NCBI RefSeq assembly: GCF_024723255.1
Contig: NZ_JANIAC010000001.1
Span: 573,548-637,547 of the forward strand
Source: Aestuariibaculum sp. M13
GTDB taxonomy: Bacteria > Bacteroidota > Bacteroidia > Flavobacteriales > Flavobacteriaceae
Reading direction: 5' to 3'
DNA: 64,000 nt
In this document: in pieces, positions 30,109 through 38,758 of the stretch
How the letters are laid out: each line of letters begins with the position of its first letter
Numbering within the stretch: position 1 is the stretch's first letter
Notes under the pieces: model-generated
Seen by the model: only the letters and a program-made list of their open reading frames with translations
What the model was told of the DNA's origin: nothing
Database searches by the model: none
Translations under genes and position numbers: made by a program

Positions 30109-30219
30109 TAAAAACAGAACTGTTTTTTCTTTTGCAATTTATGTGATATTTTAGCTTAACTAATAATACATACGTTTTATTATACATATTTAGACTTACA
30201 CTTAACTATTTATACTTCA

Positions 30220-31194
30220 ATGAAAAAGAATATTGCCATTATTATGGGAGGCTATTCGAGTGAATATCAAATCTCATTAAAAAGTGGAAATGTAGTATAC
30301 GATACATTAAACCCTGAAAAATACAACGCCTACCGAATCCACATTTTTAAAGACAAATGGGTTTATGTTGATGGCAACAATGAAGAATTTGCGGTAAACA
30401 AAAATGATTTTTCTGTTCTTGTTAACGATACAAAAATCACCTTCGACTGTGTGTTCAACGCAATTCATGGCTCACCTGGTGAAGATGGTTTTATGCAAGG
30501 CTACTTTAAACTTCTAAATATTCCACATACCAGTTGCGACATGTATCAGGCTGGTTTAACCTTCAACAAGCGTGATTGTTTAAGCGTTTTAAAACCTTAT
30601 GGCATAAAAACCGCTGAATCATTTTACCTAAACCTTGGTGATACGATTGATGAAGACGCTATAATTGCAAAAGTAGGTTTACCATGTTTTGTAAAAGCAA
30701 ACAAAGCAGGAAGTAGCTTTGGAGTAAGTAAAGTGCATAAAAAGGAGGATTTACAAAACGCCATAGATGTTGCTTTTAAAGAAGATGATGAAATTATTAT
30801 TGAATCGTTTTTAAATGGTACCGAAGTTTCTGTTGGTGTTATCTCTTTTAAAGGTGAAACCACAGTCCTACCAATTACAGAAATTGTTAGTGAAAACGAC
30901 TTTTTCGACTATGAAGCCAAATATTTAGGAAAATCGCAGGAAATAACTCCTGCAAGGCTTACTCCTGAACAGGAAACAAAAGTTACTGCTGTTGCAAAAA
31001 AAGTTTACGACATTTTAAAAATGAAAGGTTTCAGTCGTAGTGAATATATTTTTAAAGATGGCGAACCTCATCTTTTAGAAATGAATACTATTCCAGGGTT
31101 AACACGTGAAAGCATATTACCTCAACAGGCTGCTGCTGCCGGAATTAGCTTAAGTGAGCTATTTGATAATGCCATTGAAGAAGCGCTAAAATAA
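30220..31194 (+). CDS. ddl: D-alanine--D-alanine ligase
   Basis: ATP-grasp enzyme of 324 residues that joins two D-alanines for peptidoglycan precursors in the cytoplasm. Marks: the N-terminal MGGYSSEYQISLKSG, AIHGSPGEDGFMQGYF, the ATP-grasp segment PCFVKANKAGSSFGVSKV, and the Mg-binding end EMNTIPGLTRESILPQQAAAAG. It is the first of three plus-strand genes (ddl, coaD, M14 peptidase) with gaps of 31 and 9 bases. Confidence 0.97.
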   Translation: MKKNIAIIMGGYSSEYQISLKSGNVVYDTLNPEKYNAYRIHIFKDKWVYVDGNNEEFAVNKNDFSVLVNDTKITFDCVFNAIHGSPGEDGFMQGYFKLLNIPHTSCDMYQAGLTFNKRDCLSVLKPYGIKTAESFYLNLGDTIDEDAIIAKVGLPCFVKANKAGSSFGVSKVHKKEDLQNAIDVAFKEDDEIIIESFLNGTEVSVGVISFKGETTVLPITEIVSENDFFDYEAKYLGKSQEITPARLTPEQETKVTAVAKKVYDILKMKGFSRSEYIFKDGEPHLLEMNTIPGLTRESILPQQAAAAGISLSELFDNAIEEALK

Positions 31195-31225
31195 TTTATA
31201 ACTATCTTTATACAAAGTATTTAAA

Positions 31226-31681
31226 ATGAGACGCGCTTTATTCCCAGGTTCTTTCGACCCCATTACATTAGGTCACTTCGATATTATTAAACGAGGTGTT
31301 ACCCTTTTCGATGAAGTTATTGTTGCCATTGGTGTTAATTCAGACAAGAAATACATGTTCTCCTTAGAAGAACGTCAAGCATTTATTGAAAAAGCCTTTG
31401 CTGATGAACCTAAAGTGAAGGTAGTAACCTATACCGGATTAACGGTTGACTTCTGTCATGAAATTGGCGCTGAATTTATCCTTCGCGGTTTACGAAATCC
31501 CGCCGATTTTGAATTTGAAAAAGCCATTGCACATGCCAACAGACGTATGGCCACTATTGAAACGGTATTTTTACTAACCTCTGCAAAAACATCATTTATA
31601 TCGTCGTCGATAGTTCGTGATGTCATTAAAAACAATGGAGACTACACCAAGTTTGTTCCAGATAGCGTACGAGTAATCTAA
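31226..31681 (+). CDS. coaD: phosphopantetheine adenylyltransferase
   Basis: A 151-residue nucleotidyltransferase for the penultimate step of coenzyme A synthesis (4'-phosphopantetheine plus ATP to dephospho-CoA). The nucleotide-binding start is MRRALFPGSFDPITLGHFDII, with the TxGH motif at residues 15-18. The family mark RGLRNPADFEFEKAIAHANR and the ending ISSSIVRDVIKNNGDYTKFVP are also present. Normal length. Confidence 0.97.
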   Translation: MRRALFPGSFDPITLGHFDIIKRGVTLFDEVIVAIGVNSDKKYMFSLEERQAFIEKAFADEPKVKVVTYTGLTVDFCHEIGAEFILRGLRNPADFEFEKAIAHANRRMATIETVFLLTSAKTSFISSSIVRDVIKNNGDYTKFVPDSVRVI

Positions 31682-31690
31682 AATTAAAAA

Positions 31691-33439
31691 ATGCCCAGAT
31701 TCATTTTACTTCTTATCATTGCATCATGCCTTATTTCCTGCAACAAAAGTTCCGATAGAAATAATGATTTTACAACTCGTTTTGAAACATCAAAAGGTAC
31801 GGAAACCTCTGAATACAATGAAATAATTTCATTTTATAAGGATTTATCAAATGCCTATTCGGAAATTTCTCTTTTTGAAATTGGAGAGACTGATTCAGGA
31901 AAACCATTACATGTTGTGGTTTACAACAGTACACCCGTTAAAAACTTAGAAGACATAAAGCATTCTTCTAAAAATAAAATACTTATTAACAATGGTATTC
32001 ATCCAGGAGAATCCGATGGTATTGATGCTTCTATGATGCTTATTAGGGATATAGTAAAAAATGATTCTTTAAAAAAAGCCTATAATAATTCAATTCTTGC
32101 CTTCATAGCTGTTTACAATGTGGGTGGCGCATTAAACCGAAACTCTTTTACTAGAGCTAACCAAAATGGCCCAAAAAGCTACGGGTTTAGAGGTAACGCC
32201 AGAAATTACGACCTAAACAGAGATTTTATAAAAGAAGACTCGAAAAATGCTGCAGCTTTCGCTAAAATATTCCACTGCATTAACCCCGATGTTTTTATTG
32301 ACAACCATGTAAGTAATGGCGCAGACTATCAATATGCTATAACCCATTTATTTACTCAGCACAATAAATTAGGTGGGAAATTAGGTTCTTTCATCGAACA
32401 AAATATGAAACCTGAAATAGAGGGATCCTTATTAAATAAAGACATTATTATTACACCTTATGTCAATGTTTGGGGCAATAAACCTGAAATTGGATTTTCG
32501 CAGTTTTTTGATTCCCCGAGATATTCAACCGGATATACCTCACTGTTTAATACCCTTGGACTTATGGTAGAAACTCATATGCTTAAGCCCTATGATATTA
32601 GAGTCAAACAAACCTATGAATTAATGCTTTCGACATTTGATTTTACAGAAAAGCATTCCAAAACTATTAAGACTTTAAGAGAAAACGCCGTTTCAGAAAT
32701 ACTTTCTCAAAAAACCTACCCTATTTCATATACAATAGATTCTAGCAAAACTACTAATTTAGAATTTAAAGGCTACGAAGGAAGTTATATTGAGAGTAAA
32801 GTAACATCAGGAACACGGTTATTCTACGACCGCAACAAACCATTCTCTAAAACAATATCATACTACAATAATTTCATTCCTGAAAAAAGTGTTTCCATTC
32901 CTAAAGCCTATATTTTAAAACAAGGTTGGCACGATATTATTGAAAGATTGAAAAATAACCATATTGAATTCTCCGTCTTCAAAAAGGATACCATTCTAAC
33001 CGTAGAAGTGAATCATATTGACCAGTATAAAACCGCTTCAAGTCCGTTTGAAGGACACTATTTACACAGTAATACTTCCGTTTTAAAAACAGAAATGATG
33101 GTGCAATTCAATAAAGGTGATTTATTTATTCCTACCTCCCAAAACGGGATTAGATATCTTTTAGAAACTTTGGAAGCCGAAGCAACAGACTCCTTTTTTA
33201 ACTGGAACTTTTTTGACACCATTCTTCAACAGAAAGAACACTATTCGGCTTATGTTTTTGAAGACCTTGCAGAAAATTACTTGAAGAATTCACCTGAATT
33301 AAGAGCTGCTTTCGAAACGAAACTAGCAACCGATAAAGTTTTTGCTCAAAGACCGAATGAGCAATTAGAATTTATTTATAAAAATTCTCCGCACTACGAA
33401 GACACCTATCTACAATTACCTGTTTATAAAGTATTTTAA
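31691..33439 (+). CDS. M14 family zinc carboxypeptidase lipoprotein
   Basis: A 582-residue lipoprotein (lipobox LISC, Cys17). The peptidase domain has zinc ligands His104 and Glu107 in NNGIHPGESDG and His206 in FIDNHVSNGADYQY, and the catalytic glutamate fits Glu295 in GLMVETHML. So the M14 site is complete. Members trim C-terminal residues from peptides or cell-wall stem peptides in the envelope. The C-terminal half from about residue 330 is extra sequence without a domain I recognise. It follows coaD by nine bases and ends before a bidirectional terminator. Confidence 0.9.
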   Translation: MPRFILLLIIASCLISCNKSSDRNNDFTTRFETSKGTETSEYNEIISFYKDLSNAYSEISLFEIGETDSGKPLHVVVYNSTPVKNLEDIKHSSKNKILINNGIHPGESDGIDASMMLIRDIVKNDSLKKAYNNSILAFIAVYNVGGALNRNSFTRANQNGPKSYGFRGNARNYDLNRDFIKEDSKNAAAFAKIFHCINPDVFIDNHVSNGADYQYAITHLFTQHNKLGGKLGSFIEQNMKPEIEGSLLNKDIIITPYVNVWGNKPEIGFSQFFDSPRYSTGYTSLFNTLGLMVETHMLKPYDIRVKQTYELMLSTFDFTEKHSKTIKTLRENAVSEILSQKTYPISYTIDSSKTTNLEFKGYEGSYIESKVTSGTRLFYDRNKPFSKTISYYNNFIPEKSVSIPKAYILKQGWHDIIERLKNNHIEFSVFKKDTILTVEVNHIDQYKTASSPFEGHYLHSNTSVLKTEMMVQFNKGDLFIPTSQNGIRYLLETLEAEATDSFFNWNFFDTILQQKEHYSAYVFEDLAENYLKNSPELRAAFETKLATDKVFAQRPNEQLEFIYKNSPHYEDTYLQLPVYKVF

Positions 33440-33448
33440 ACAAAAAAA

Positions 33449-33466
33449 GCACATCCTTCGATGTGC
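33449..33466. terminator. bidirectional intrinsic terminator
   Basis: Stem GCACATC / GATGTGC with a CTTC tetraloop, A-run before and T-rich after, between the convergent M14 and SulP genes. Confidence 0.8.
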
Positions 33467-33489
33467 GTTTTATGTTTATTTATAACTGT

Positions 33490-35157
33490 TTAGAAAAACT
33501 TATATTCTGATAATGGCTTAGGAAATTCCTCTGGATTTTCAGCCAAATGATAACGTGGATCATCAACAGCTTCAATAATAACTTCCTTAAATTTAGGACT
33601 CGCCTTATACAATATCACTTTACAATCTTCACTTAAGTGCTTTAGTTTTATCGTCTTCCCTTCAGCCTCATATTTTTGAACCAGATTAAAAATGGCTTCT
33701 AAGGCAGAATGGTCACTAACTCGAGACTCTACAAAGTCGATAATCACTTCATCCGGGTCATTTTTCACATCAAACTTTTCATTAAAAGCCGAAATTGACC
33801 CGAAGAATAAAGGCCCCCAGATTTCATAAGTTTTTGTTTTACCATCGTCAGAAAAACGCTTTCTGGCGCGAATGCGTTTGGCATTTTCCCAGGCAAAAGC
33901 TAAAGCCGAAATAATAACACCTACAAATACTGCAATAGCCAAATCGTAAATAACGGTTACCGCTGAAACGATAACCAAAACTACAGCATCGGCAACTGGT
34001 ATTTTTCTAATAATTCTAAAACTTGACCATGCAAACGTTTCGATTACCATCATAAACATAACACCTACCAAAGCAGCAATAGGCACTTGCTCAATGTATT
34101 TATCTGTAAACAAAATAAAGGTTAATAAAGTCACCGCCATCATAATACCTGATAATCTACCACGACCACCAGCATTAATGTTTATAACGGTTTGTCCAAT
34201 CATTCCACATCCTCCGGTACCACCAAACAATCCGCTAATCATGTTTCCAGCTCCTTGAGCAATACACTCGCGATTTCCGTTTCCTCGTGTTTCAGTTAAT
34301 TCATCGACTAAATTCATAGTCATTAAAGACTCGATTAATCCAACAGAAGCAGCTAAAAAAGCATATGGTAAAATGAATTTTAAAGTATCTAAATTAAAAG
34401 GCAGGTTTTGCCACAACTCCAAGTTAGGCGTTGGAAATTCCCCTTTTAAACCATTTCCGCCACCTTCGACAATATACGAACCAACGGTGCTTACATCTAA
34501 TCCTCCAAAAACGACAATTCCTGTAGTTACTAAAATAGCCGTTAATGCAGCCGGAAGTTTAGTGGTAATTTTAGGCAATAACCAAATAATTCCCATAGTT
34601 AAAGCCACCAGAGCAATCATCGTCCAAAGTTCTCCGCCCTGCATTGGAATATTAAAGTATTCTTTCACGCCTTCAGCAGTAATATTTAATTGTTTATGCG
34701 AAAACATACGCACCTGCGCCATGAAGATAACGATAGCTAAACCGTTAACAAACCCAAGCATTACAGGATGCGGAATTAACCTAACAAAGCGGCCTAATTT
34801 AAAGACTCCTGCCAGAATTTGAATAATTCCCATTAATATAACAGCTGCTAGTAGATAAAAATATCCCATATTTTCGATGGGCTGATCGAATAGCATCCCT
34901 TTAGTATGTCCTTCAGAAATTAAGTGCACAAAAATAACAGCAACAGCACCGGCTGCACCAGATATTAATCCTGGTCTACCACCAAAAACTGCAGTAATTA
35001 AGCCAATAATAAAAGCTCCTGAAAGTGCTACTAACGGGTCGATTTGCGCTACAAAGGCAAATGCAACGACTTCCGGAATCATGGCCAAAGAAACCGTAAT
35101 TCCCGCTAAAATATCATCTTTAGAATTGGGAGTGATTTTTCTTATAAAATCTGTCAT
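33490..35157 (-). CDS. SulP family anion permease
   Basis: A 555-residue inner-membrane transporter of the SulP/SLC26 family with 12-14 hydrophobic segments (residues about 20-430) and a C-terminal STAS domain (about 450-530, with DEVIIDFVESRVSDHSALEAI). The signature near the N-terminus, ITVSLAMIPEVVAFAFVAQIDPLVALSGAF, is typical. Substrate could be sulfate, bicarbonate or another anion; sequence alone does not decide. It has a near-perfect promoter upstream at 35180-35209 and stands alone in its unit. Confidence 0.92.
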   Translation of the reverse strand: MTDFIRKITPNSKDDILAGITVSLAMIPEVVAFAFVAQIDPLVALSGAFIIGLITAVFGGRPGLISGAAGAVAVIFVHLISEGHTKGMLFDQPIENMGYFYLLAAVILMGIIQILAGVFKLGRFVRLIPHPVMLGFVNGLAIVIFMAQVRMFSHKQLNITAEGVKEYFNIPMQGGELWTMIALVALTMGIIWLLPKITTKLPAALTAILVTTGIVVFGGLDVSTVGSYIVEGGGNGLKGEFPTPNLELWQNLPFNLDTLKFILPYAFLAASVGLIESLMTMNLVDELTETRGNGNRECIAQGAGNMISGLFGGTGGCGMIGQTVININAGGRGRLSGIMMAVTLLTFILFTDKYIEQVPIAALVGVMFMMVIETFAWSSFRIIRKIPVADAVVLVIVSAVTVIYDLAIAVFVGVIISALAFAWENAKRIRARKRFSDDGKTKTYEIWGPLFFGSISAFNEKFDVKNDPDEVIIDFVESRVSDHSALEAIFNLVQKYEAEGKTIKLKHLSEDCKVILYKASPKFKEVIIEAVDDPRYHLAENPEEFPKPLSEYKFF

Positions 35158-35179
35158 ACTCTGTCGGTTTTTAAGGGTG

Positions 35180-35209
35180 CAAATTTACAGCTTAAAAACA
35201 GATAAGCAA
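35180..35209 (-). promoter_or_regulatory. promoter of the SulP gene, TTG-N19-TAAATTTG
   Basis: The best full promoter in the window: minus strand TTG (35209-35207), 19 bases, then TAAATTTG (35187-35180), the Bacteroidota -33/-7 pattern with ideal spacing. It lies 23 bases upstream of the ATG at 35157. Confidence 0.75.
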
Positions 35210-35232
35210 CAGGATAGGCCTTTATTTAAGCG

Positions 35233-35625
35233 CTATAACACTACAACGTTTGCGTTAACATCGACCGATTCTAACCAATATAATGCAGCATCTCGACCTC
35301 GAAACAACTTAATATTCCAATCGCTACTATTACCTACACTCATTAAAGTTTCGGTTGACATTAAACCCGCTTGTGAAGAAATAACGACAGCCATAGCAGC
35401 GATTTCCTTTAAATTGCCTACTATTTTCTGAGCTTCGAAAGTATAACTGTAGGAGTTAATCTTATTGATTAATAATTTAAAAGGAGCAACTAAACTGCTA
35501 AGTAAAAAATCGTGATACTCATCAACTTTAAGTTCACACATAATCTCACCTTCATCAACAATAACTTCGGCTAAACTATTATTATGAATAATAATTTCTC
35601 CAAACGAAAGCCTATAACCTTTCAT
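35233..35625 (-). CDS. SpoIIAA/STAS-like hypothetical protein
   Basis: A 130-residue soluble protein. The pattern of an N-terminal strand pair, PFKLLINKINSYSYTFEAQKIVGNLKEIAAMAVVISS in the middle, and a closing WNIKLFRGRDAALYWLES helix recalls the SpoIIAA-like (STAS-fold) proteins of Bacteroidota. Function unknown. It reads in the same direction as the SulP gene and sits directly upstream of it, with 75 bases between that include the SulP promoter, so the link is suggestive only. Confidence 0.65.
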   Translation of the reverse strand: MKGYRLSFGEIIIHNNSLAEVIVDEGEIMCELKVDEYHDFLLSSLVAPFKLLINKINSYSYTFEAQKIVGNLKEIAAMAVVISSQAGLMSTETLMSVGNSSDWNIKLFRGRDAALYWLESVDVNANVVVL

Positions 35626-35759
35626 ATTAAATTTTATAACTGAGAGCTTTAATTAATTTGCTGTCAATGCAGAATAACAACAAGGTTTTTCTAAGAAAAC
35701 CATAGACAAATCTAATTAGATTTAATCAACAAACCTCTATAAACTCTGGAATTTTATAA

Positions 35760-36344
35760 CTATTTTACTAATGCCTGAATATTCGCATAAGAATTTTGAA
35801 GTGCCTCACTAATTTCATTAGAATCCAACCAGGCTACTTTTGTAATACCTTCTTCCTCCTGTGCATATAGATTACCTCGAAAACTGGTTTTCATTTCAAA
35901 CCAATAGGTAACTTTTATTTTATAACGACCGTTGCGTTTAAATATGTGGTACGTCGTTTCTAAAGGTTTTGTAATTTCTAAACCAGCAACACCAGTTTCT
36001 TCCGATACTTCTCGAATCGCTGTTTTTTCGATTGTCTCTGCACCTTCTACCTTTCCTTTAGGTAAATCCCATTTATCGTTTCGGTATATAAATAAGATTT
36101 CGTTATCATCATTATACACCTTCCCACCTCCAGCAACCACATTAGGTAATTTTTTTAAAAATTTCTTCAGAAGCTTTTCTTCCTTTCTATGTATTAAGCG
36201 GACTTCCTGTAAATTAGTCGTATTGAGTTCCCGAATAACCTTTCCTATATTTACAGTGTCCAGCAAATAATTCTTGAAGTTGGTTTCCTCCTCTATTTGA
36301 GTAGTTAAAATTATAGGTTTATCGCCAACAAAAATTTTATACAT
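35760..36344 (-). CDS. NUDIX hydrolase
   Basis: A 194-residue pyrophosphohydrolase. The Nudix box spans residues 97-119: Gly97, Glu103, then REVSEETGV with the metal-binding glutamates at 112, 115 and 116. The N-terminal 70 residues (MYKIFVGDKPIIL and on) form an extra domain. The substrate, probably a nucleoside diphosphate derivative, is not specified by sequence. It is divergent from pyrE with 133 bases between starts. Confidence 0.88.
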   Translation of the reverse strand: MYKIFVGDKPIILTTQIEEETNFKNYLLDTVNIGKVIRELNTTNLQEVRLIHRKEEKLLKKFLKKLPNVVAGGGKVYNDDNEILFIYRNDKWDLPKGKVEGAETIEKTAIREVSEETGVAGLEITKPLETTYHIFKRNGRYKIKVTYWFEMKTSFRGNLYAQEEEGITKVAWLDSNEISEALQNSYANIQALVK

Positions 36345-36464
36345 ACCTTGCCTTAATGTGTTATTGTTGGTAAAAATATCATTTTTAGTTACAACCTATT
36401 ACAATCATAAAAAATATTTTTCATTCCTGTGACGGTAATCCTATAAAAAAATTAAATTTATGAT

Positions 36465-36472
36465 TATTTTTG
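36465..36472 (+). promoter_or_regulatory. candidate -7 box TATTTTTG for pyrE
   Basis: Exact TAnnTTTG match ending five bases before the pyrE ATG at 36478, so the predicted transcript would have almost no leader. No TTG at -33. It may be a chance T-rich match. Confidence 0.35.
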
Positions 36473-36477
36473 CAGCT

Positions 36478-37122
36478 ATGATATTTAATAAACATACCGC
36501 TAAAAAAACGGCTGAAGTTTTATTACAGGTTAATGCCATAAAACTTAGTCCGAAAGAGCCTTTCACATGGGCATCTGGATGGAAATCACCAATTTACTGT
36601 GATAACCGTATTATTTTATCTTTTCCGCCAATTCGCAATTACATTCGCGAAACCATGGCAAAACAAATTGAAAAACAATATGGCAAACCCGACGCTATTG
36701 CTGGTGTTGCAACCGGAGCTATTGGTATTGGTATGCTTGTTGCCGAGTATTTAGGACTTCCTTTTATATATGTAAGACCTGATGCTAAAGGACACGGAAG
36801 AAAAAACCAGATTGAAGGTTTTATTGAAAGTGGCCAGAATGTTGTTGTTGTAGAAGATTTAATTAGTACCGGAAAAAGCAGTTTAAATGCTGTTAAAGCA
36901 TTAAGAGATGCTGGTATTAACGTAAAAGGCATGATTGCTATTTTTACCTACGGTTTTAACGTAGCTACCGAAAATTTTGAAAAAGAAAACGTGTTTTTAC
37001 AAACACTTGGTAGTTACGAAGTGCTTTTAGAGCAAGCCCTGGAAACCAACTACATTTCTGAAAAAGATTTAGCAACACTTTCTGTGTGGAATTCTAATCC
37101 AAGCGAGTGGAATGCCGAATAA
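36478..37122 (+). CDS. pyrE: orotate phosphoribosyltransferase
   Basis: A 214-residue transferase that converts orotate plus PRPP to orotidine monophosphate in pyrimidine synthesis. The PRPP loop is VVVVEDLISTGKSS, and FTWASGWKSPIYCDNR and the GRKNQIEG loop are characteristic. I use the ATG at 36478 (MIFNKHTAKKTAEVLLQ); the frame is open to another ATG at 36460, but those six codons lie in a putative promoter and are not part of the conserved protein. A GAATAAGTC/GACTTATTC hairpin (37117-37140) overlaps the stop codon. A small SRPBCC gene follows after 41 bases. Confidence 0.96.
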   Translation: MIFNKHTAKKTAEVLLQVNAIKLSPKEPFTWASGWKSPIYCDNRIILSFPPIRNYIRETMAKQIEKQYGKPDAIAGVATGAIGIGMLVAEYLGLPFIYVRPDAKGHGRKNQIEGFIESGQNVVVVEDLISTGKSSLNAVKALRDAGINVKGMIAIFTYGFNVATENFEKENVFLQTLGSYEVLLEQALETNYISEKDLATLSVWNSNPSEWNAE

Positions 37123-37163
37123 GTCCTTTTAGACTTATTCAACAACAAAAAAAATAAAAACCT

Positions 37164-37559
37164 ATGAATTTAGAATCTCCAAAGGTTAAAGTTGAAAAAT
37201 CTCCGGAAGACATCTTTAACTTTTTAGAAAACATAAAAAACTTTGAATCGTTAATGCCTGAAAACATTAGTAAATTTGAAGTTTTAAGTGATGACACCTT
37301 TCTTTTTGCCTTAAGCGGAATGCCTGAAATTACCTTAAAGAAAAAAGAAGTAACACCACCAAACAAAATTGTTTTAGGTGCTGCAGGAGGAAAAATCGAT
37401 TTTTCACTTGTTGGAAACATTAACAAAATTGATGACACCTCAAGTGAAGTACAACTTGAATTTAGCGGAGACTTTAACCCAATGATGGCCATGATGATTA
37501 AAGGCCCTATCAAAAAGTTTATTGAAACGTTAGCTACGAGTATTCCGAAATCAATTTAA
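37164..37559 (+). CDS. SRPBCC (START-like) domain protein
   Basis: A 131-residue protein of the polyketide-cyclase/START-like fold. It has the family's opening SPEDIFNFLENIKNFESLMPENISKFEVL and closing PMMAMMIKGPIKKFIETLATSI helix. Such proteins hold a hydrophobic ligand; no catalytic role is evident. It likely shares a transcript with pyrE. Its stop codon overlaps the convergent birA stop by four bases, leaving no room for a separate terminator. Confidence 0.8.
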   Translation: MNLESPKVKVEKSPEDIFNFLENIKNFESLMPENISKFEVLSDDTFLFALSGMPEITLKKKEVTPPNKIVLGAAGGKIDFSLVGNINKIDDTSSEVQLEFSGDFNPMMAMMIKGPIKKFIETLATSIPKSI

Positions 37560-38287
37560 TATAATAACGTAATCGTTTTTAAATCGAATTCTTTTACAAC
37601 ATCGTCTTCTAACAATACCTGAAGCATTCCTGTATCAGATACCGATTTGATGATTCCTAAAAATAGCGAACCTTCAGCATCTTTAAATGTTGAAGGTTTA
37701 TTTTTTCTAAATAAATAACTTTCGTATTCTTCTTTTAAAATTGTTAACTCCCCGCACTTTAAAATTTCAAAATAAAACTTTAGTTGCTCTATAATATTAT
37801 GAGCAATTTCATCTAAATCGAAAGATCGTCCTGAAATCAATTTTAGCGATGAAGCCTTGGGTAAGTTTTCAAATTCAGTCTGATTTACATTCAAGCCCAT
37901 ACCAATAACGGTACTGGCATACTGACCTTGTTTAAATACATTTTCAATTAAAATGCCACAAACCTTTTTATTTTCTGCCAAAATGTCGTTAGGCCATTTC
38001 ACATGCAATTTCGGTATTGTAAACCGTTCTAATGCTTTAACAACAGCTAATGAAGCTACCATACTAATATAAAAAGGGTACTCAACATGAAAACCCGAAA
38101 GACTCTTAAACACACTAAACGTAAGGTTTTTTGACGATTGAGAACTCCATACACTTCCCATTTGCCCACGACCTTCAGTCTGATTTTCTGTAATAACTGC
38201 AGTGTAATCTTCAACTGGCATTTCAGCGCAAAGTTTCTTCAAATAAGTATTTGTCGAATCGATGGCACTAAGTTTGATTATATGCAT
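37556..38287 (-). CDS. birA: biotin--[acetyl-CoA-carboxylase] ligase
   Basis: A 243-residue biotin protein ligase that makes biotinyl-AMP and transfers biotin to carrier proteins in the cytoplasm. Marks: STNTYLKKL at the start, ENQTEGRGQMGSVWSS (the biotinyl-AMP loop), VKWPNDILAENKKVCGILIE, and GMGLNVNQ. It lacks the N-terminal DNA-binding domain of the E. coli repressor form, so it is a ligase only. It is divergent from rsfS. Confidence 0.95.
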   Translation of the reverse strand: MHIIKLSAIDSTNTYLKKLCAEMPVEDYTAVITENQTEGRGQMGSVWSSQSSKNLTFSVFKSLSGFHVEYPFYISMVASLAVVKALERFTIPKLHVKWPNDILAENKKVCGILIENVFKQGQYASTVIGMGLNVNQTEFENLPKASSLKLISGRSFDLDEIAHNIIEQLKFYFEILKCGELTILKEEYESYLFRKNKPSTFKDAEGSLFLGIIKSVSDTGMLQVLLEDDVVKEFDLKTITLLY

Positions 38288-38353
38288 GTAAGAGTTATTA
38301 TTAGTAGATAAAATCTTAATACTTTTTTAAGGTATAAAGAAATAAAAAAATAA

Positions 38354-38361
38354 TAACTTTG
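38354..38361 (+). promoter_or_regulatory. candidate -7 box TAACTTTG for rsfS-ftsH
   Basis: Exact TAnnTTTG match 20 bases before the rsfS ATG at 38382, leaving a short leader. The -33 region is T-rich without a clear TTG. Confidence 0.55.
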
Positions 38362-38381
38362 CATAAACTCAAAATAATTTA

Positions 38382-38753
38382 ATGGCGAAAAAAAACATAA
38401 GCGCAGACCAGTTGATATCGGTTATAATTAGTGGTATCGAAGATGTAAAAGGGCAAAGTATTAGTATCTTAGATTTAAGAGAAATTGAAAATACGGTTTG
38501 TGATTACTTTATAATTTGCGAAGGTACTTCAAATACGCAAGTAAACGCTATAGTAAATTCTGTTCAGAAAAAAGTAAGCAAAGAACTTAAGGATAACCCG
38601 TGGCATGTTGAAGGAGAAGACAATGCTGAATGGGTATTAATCGATTACGTAAACGTTGTTGTACACGTGTTCCAAAAACATATCAGACAATATTATGACA
38701 TTGAAAGTCTTTGGGGTGATGCAAAAACAACGGTTATAGAAACGAGTTACTAA
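38382..38753 (+). CDS. rsfS: ribosome silencing factor
   Basis: A 123-residue RsfS/Iojap protein that binds L14 on the large subunit and blocks subunit joining when nutrients are scarce. Family stretches are ISILDLREIENTVCDYFIICEGTSNTQVNAI, PWHVEGEDNAEWVLIDYVNVVVHVF and the YYDIESLWGDA end. Five bases separate it from ftsH, so the two are co-transcribed. Confidence 0.96.
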   Translation: MAKKNISADQLISVIISGIEDVKGQSISILDLREIENTVCDYFIICEGTSNTQVNAIVNSVQKKVSKELKDNPWHVEGEDNAEWVLIDYVNVVVHVFQKHIRQYYDIESLWGDAKTTVIETSY

Positions 38754-38758
38754 AACGT

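Noticed and set aside
34373-34822. Open frame of 149 codons on the plus strand inside the SulP gene
   Set aside because: Antisense shadow of a membrane-protein gene; no initiation signal or recognisable domain.
37117-37140. Hairpin over the pyrE stop codon as a terminator
   Set aside because: The nine-base stem is real, but it is followed by an A-run, not a T-run, on the plus strand.
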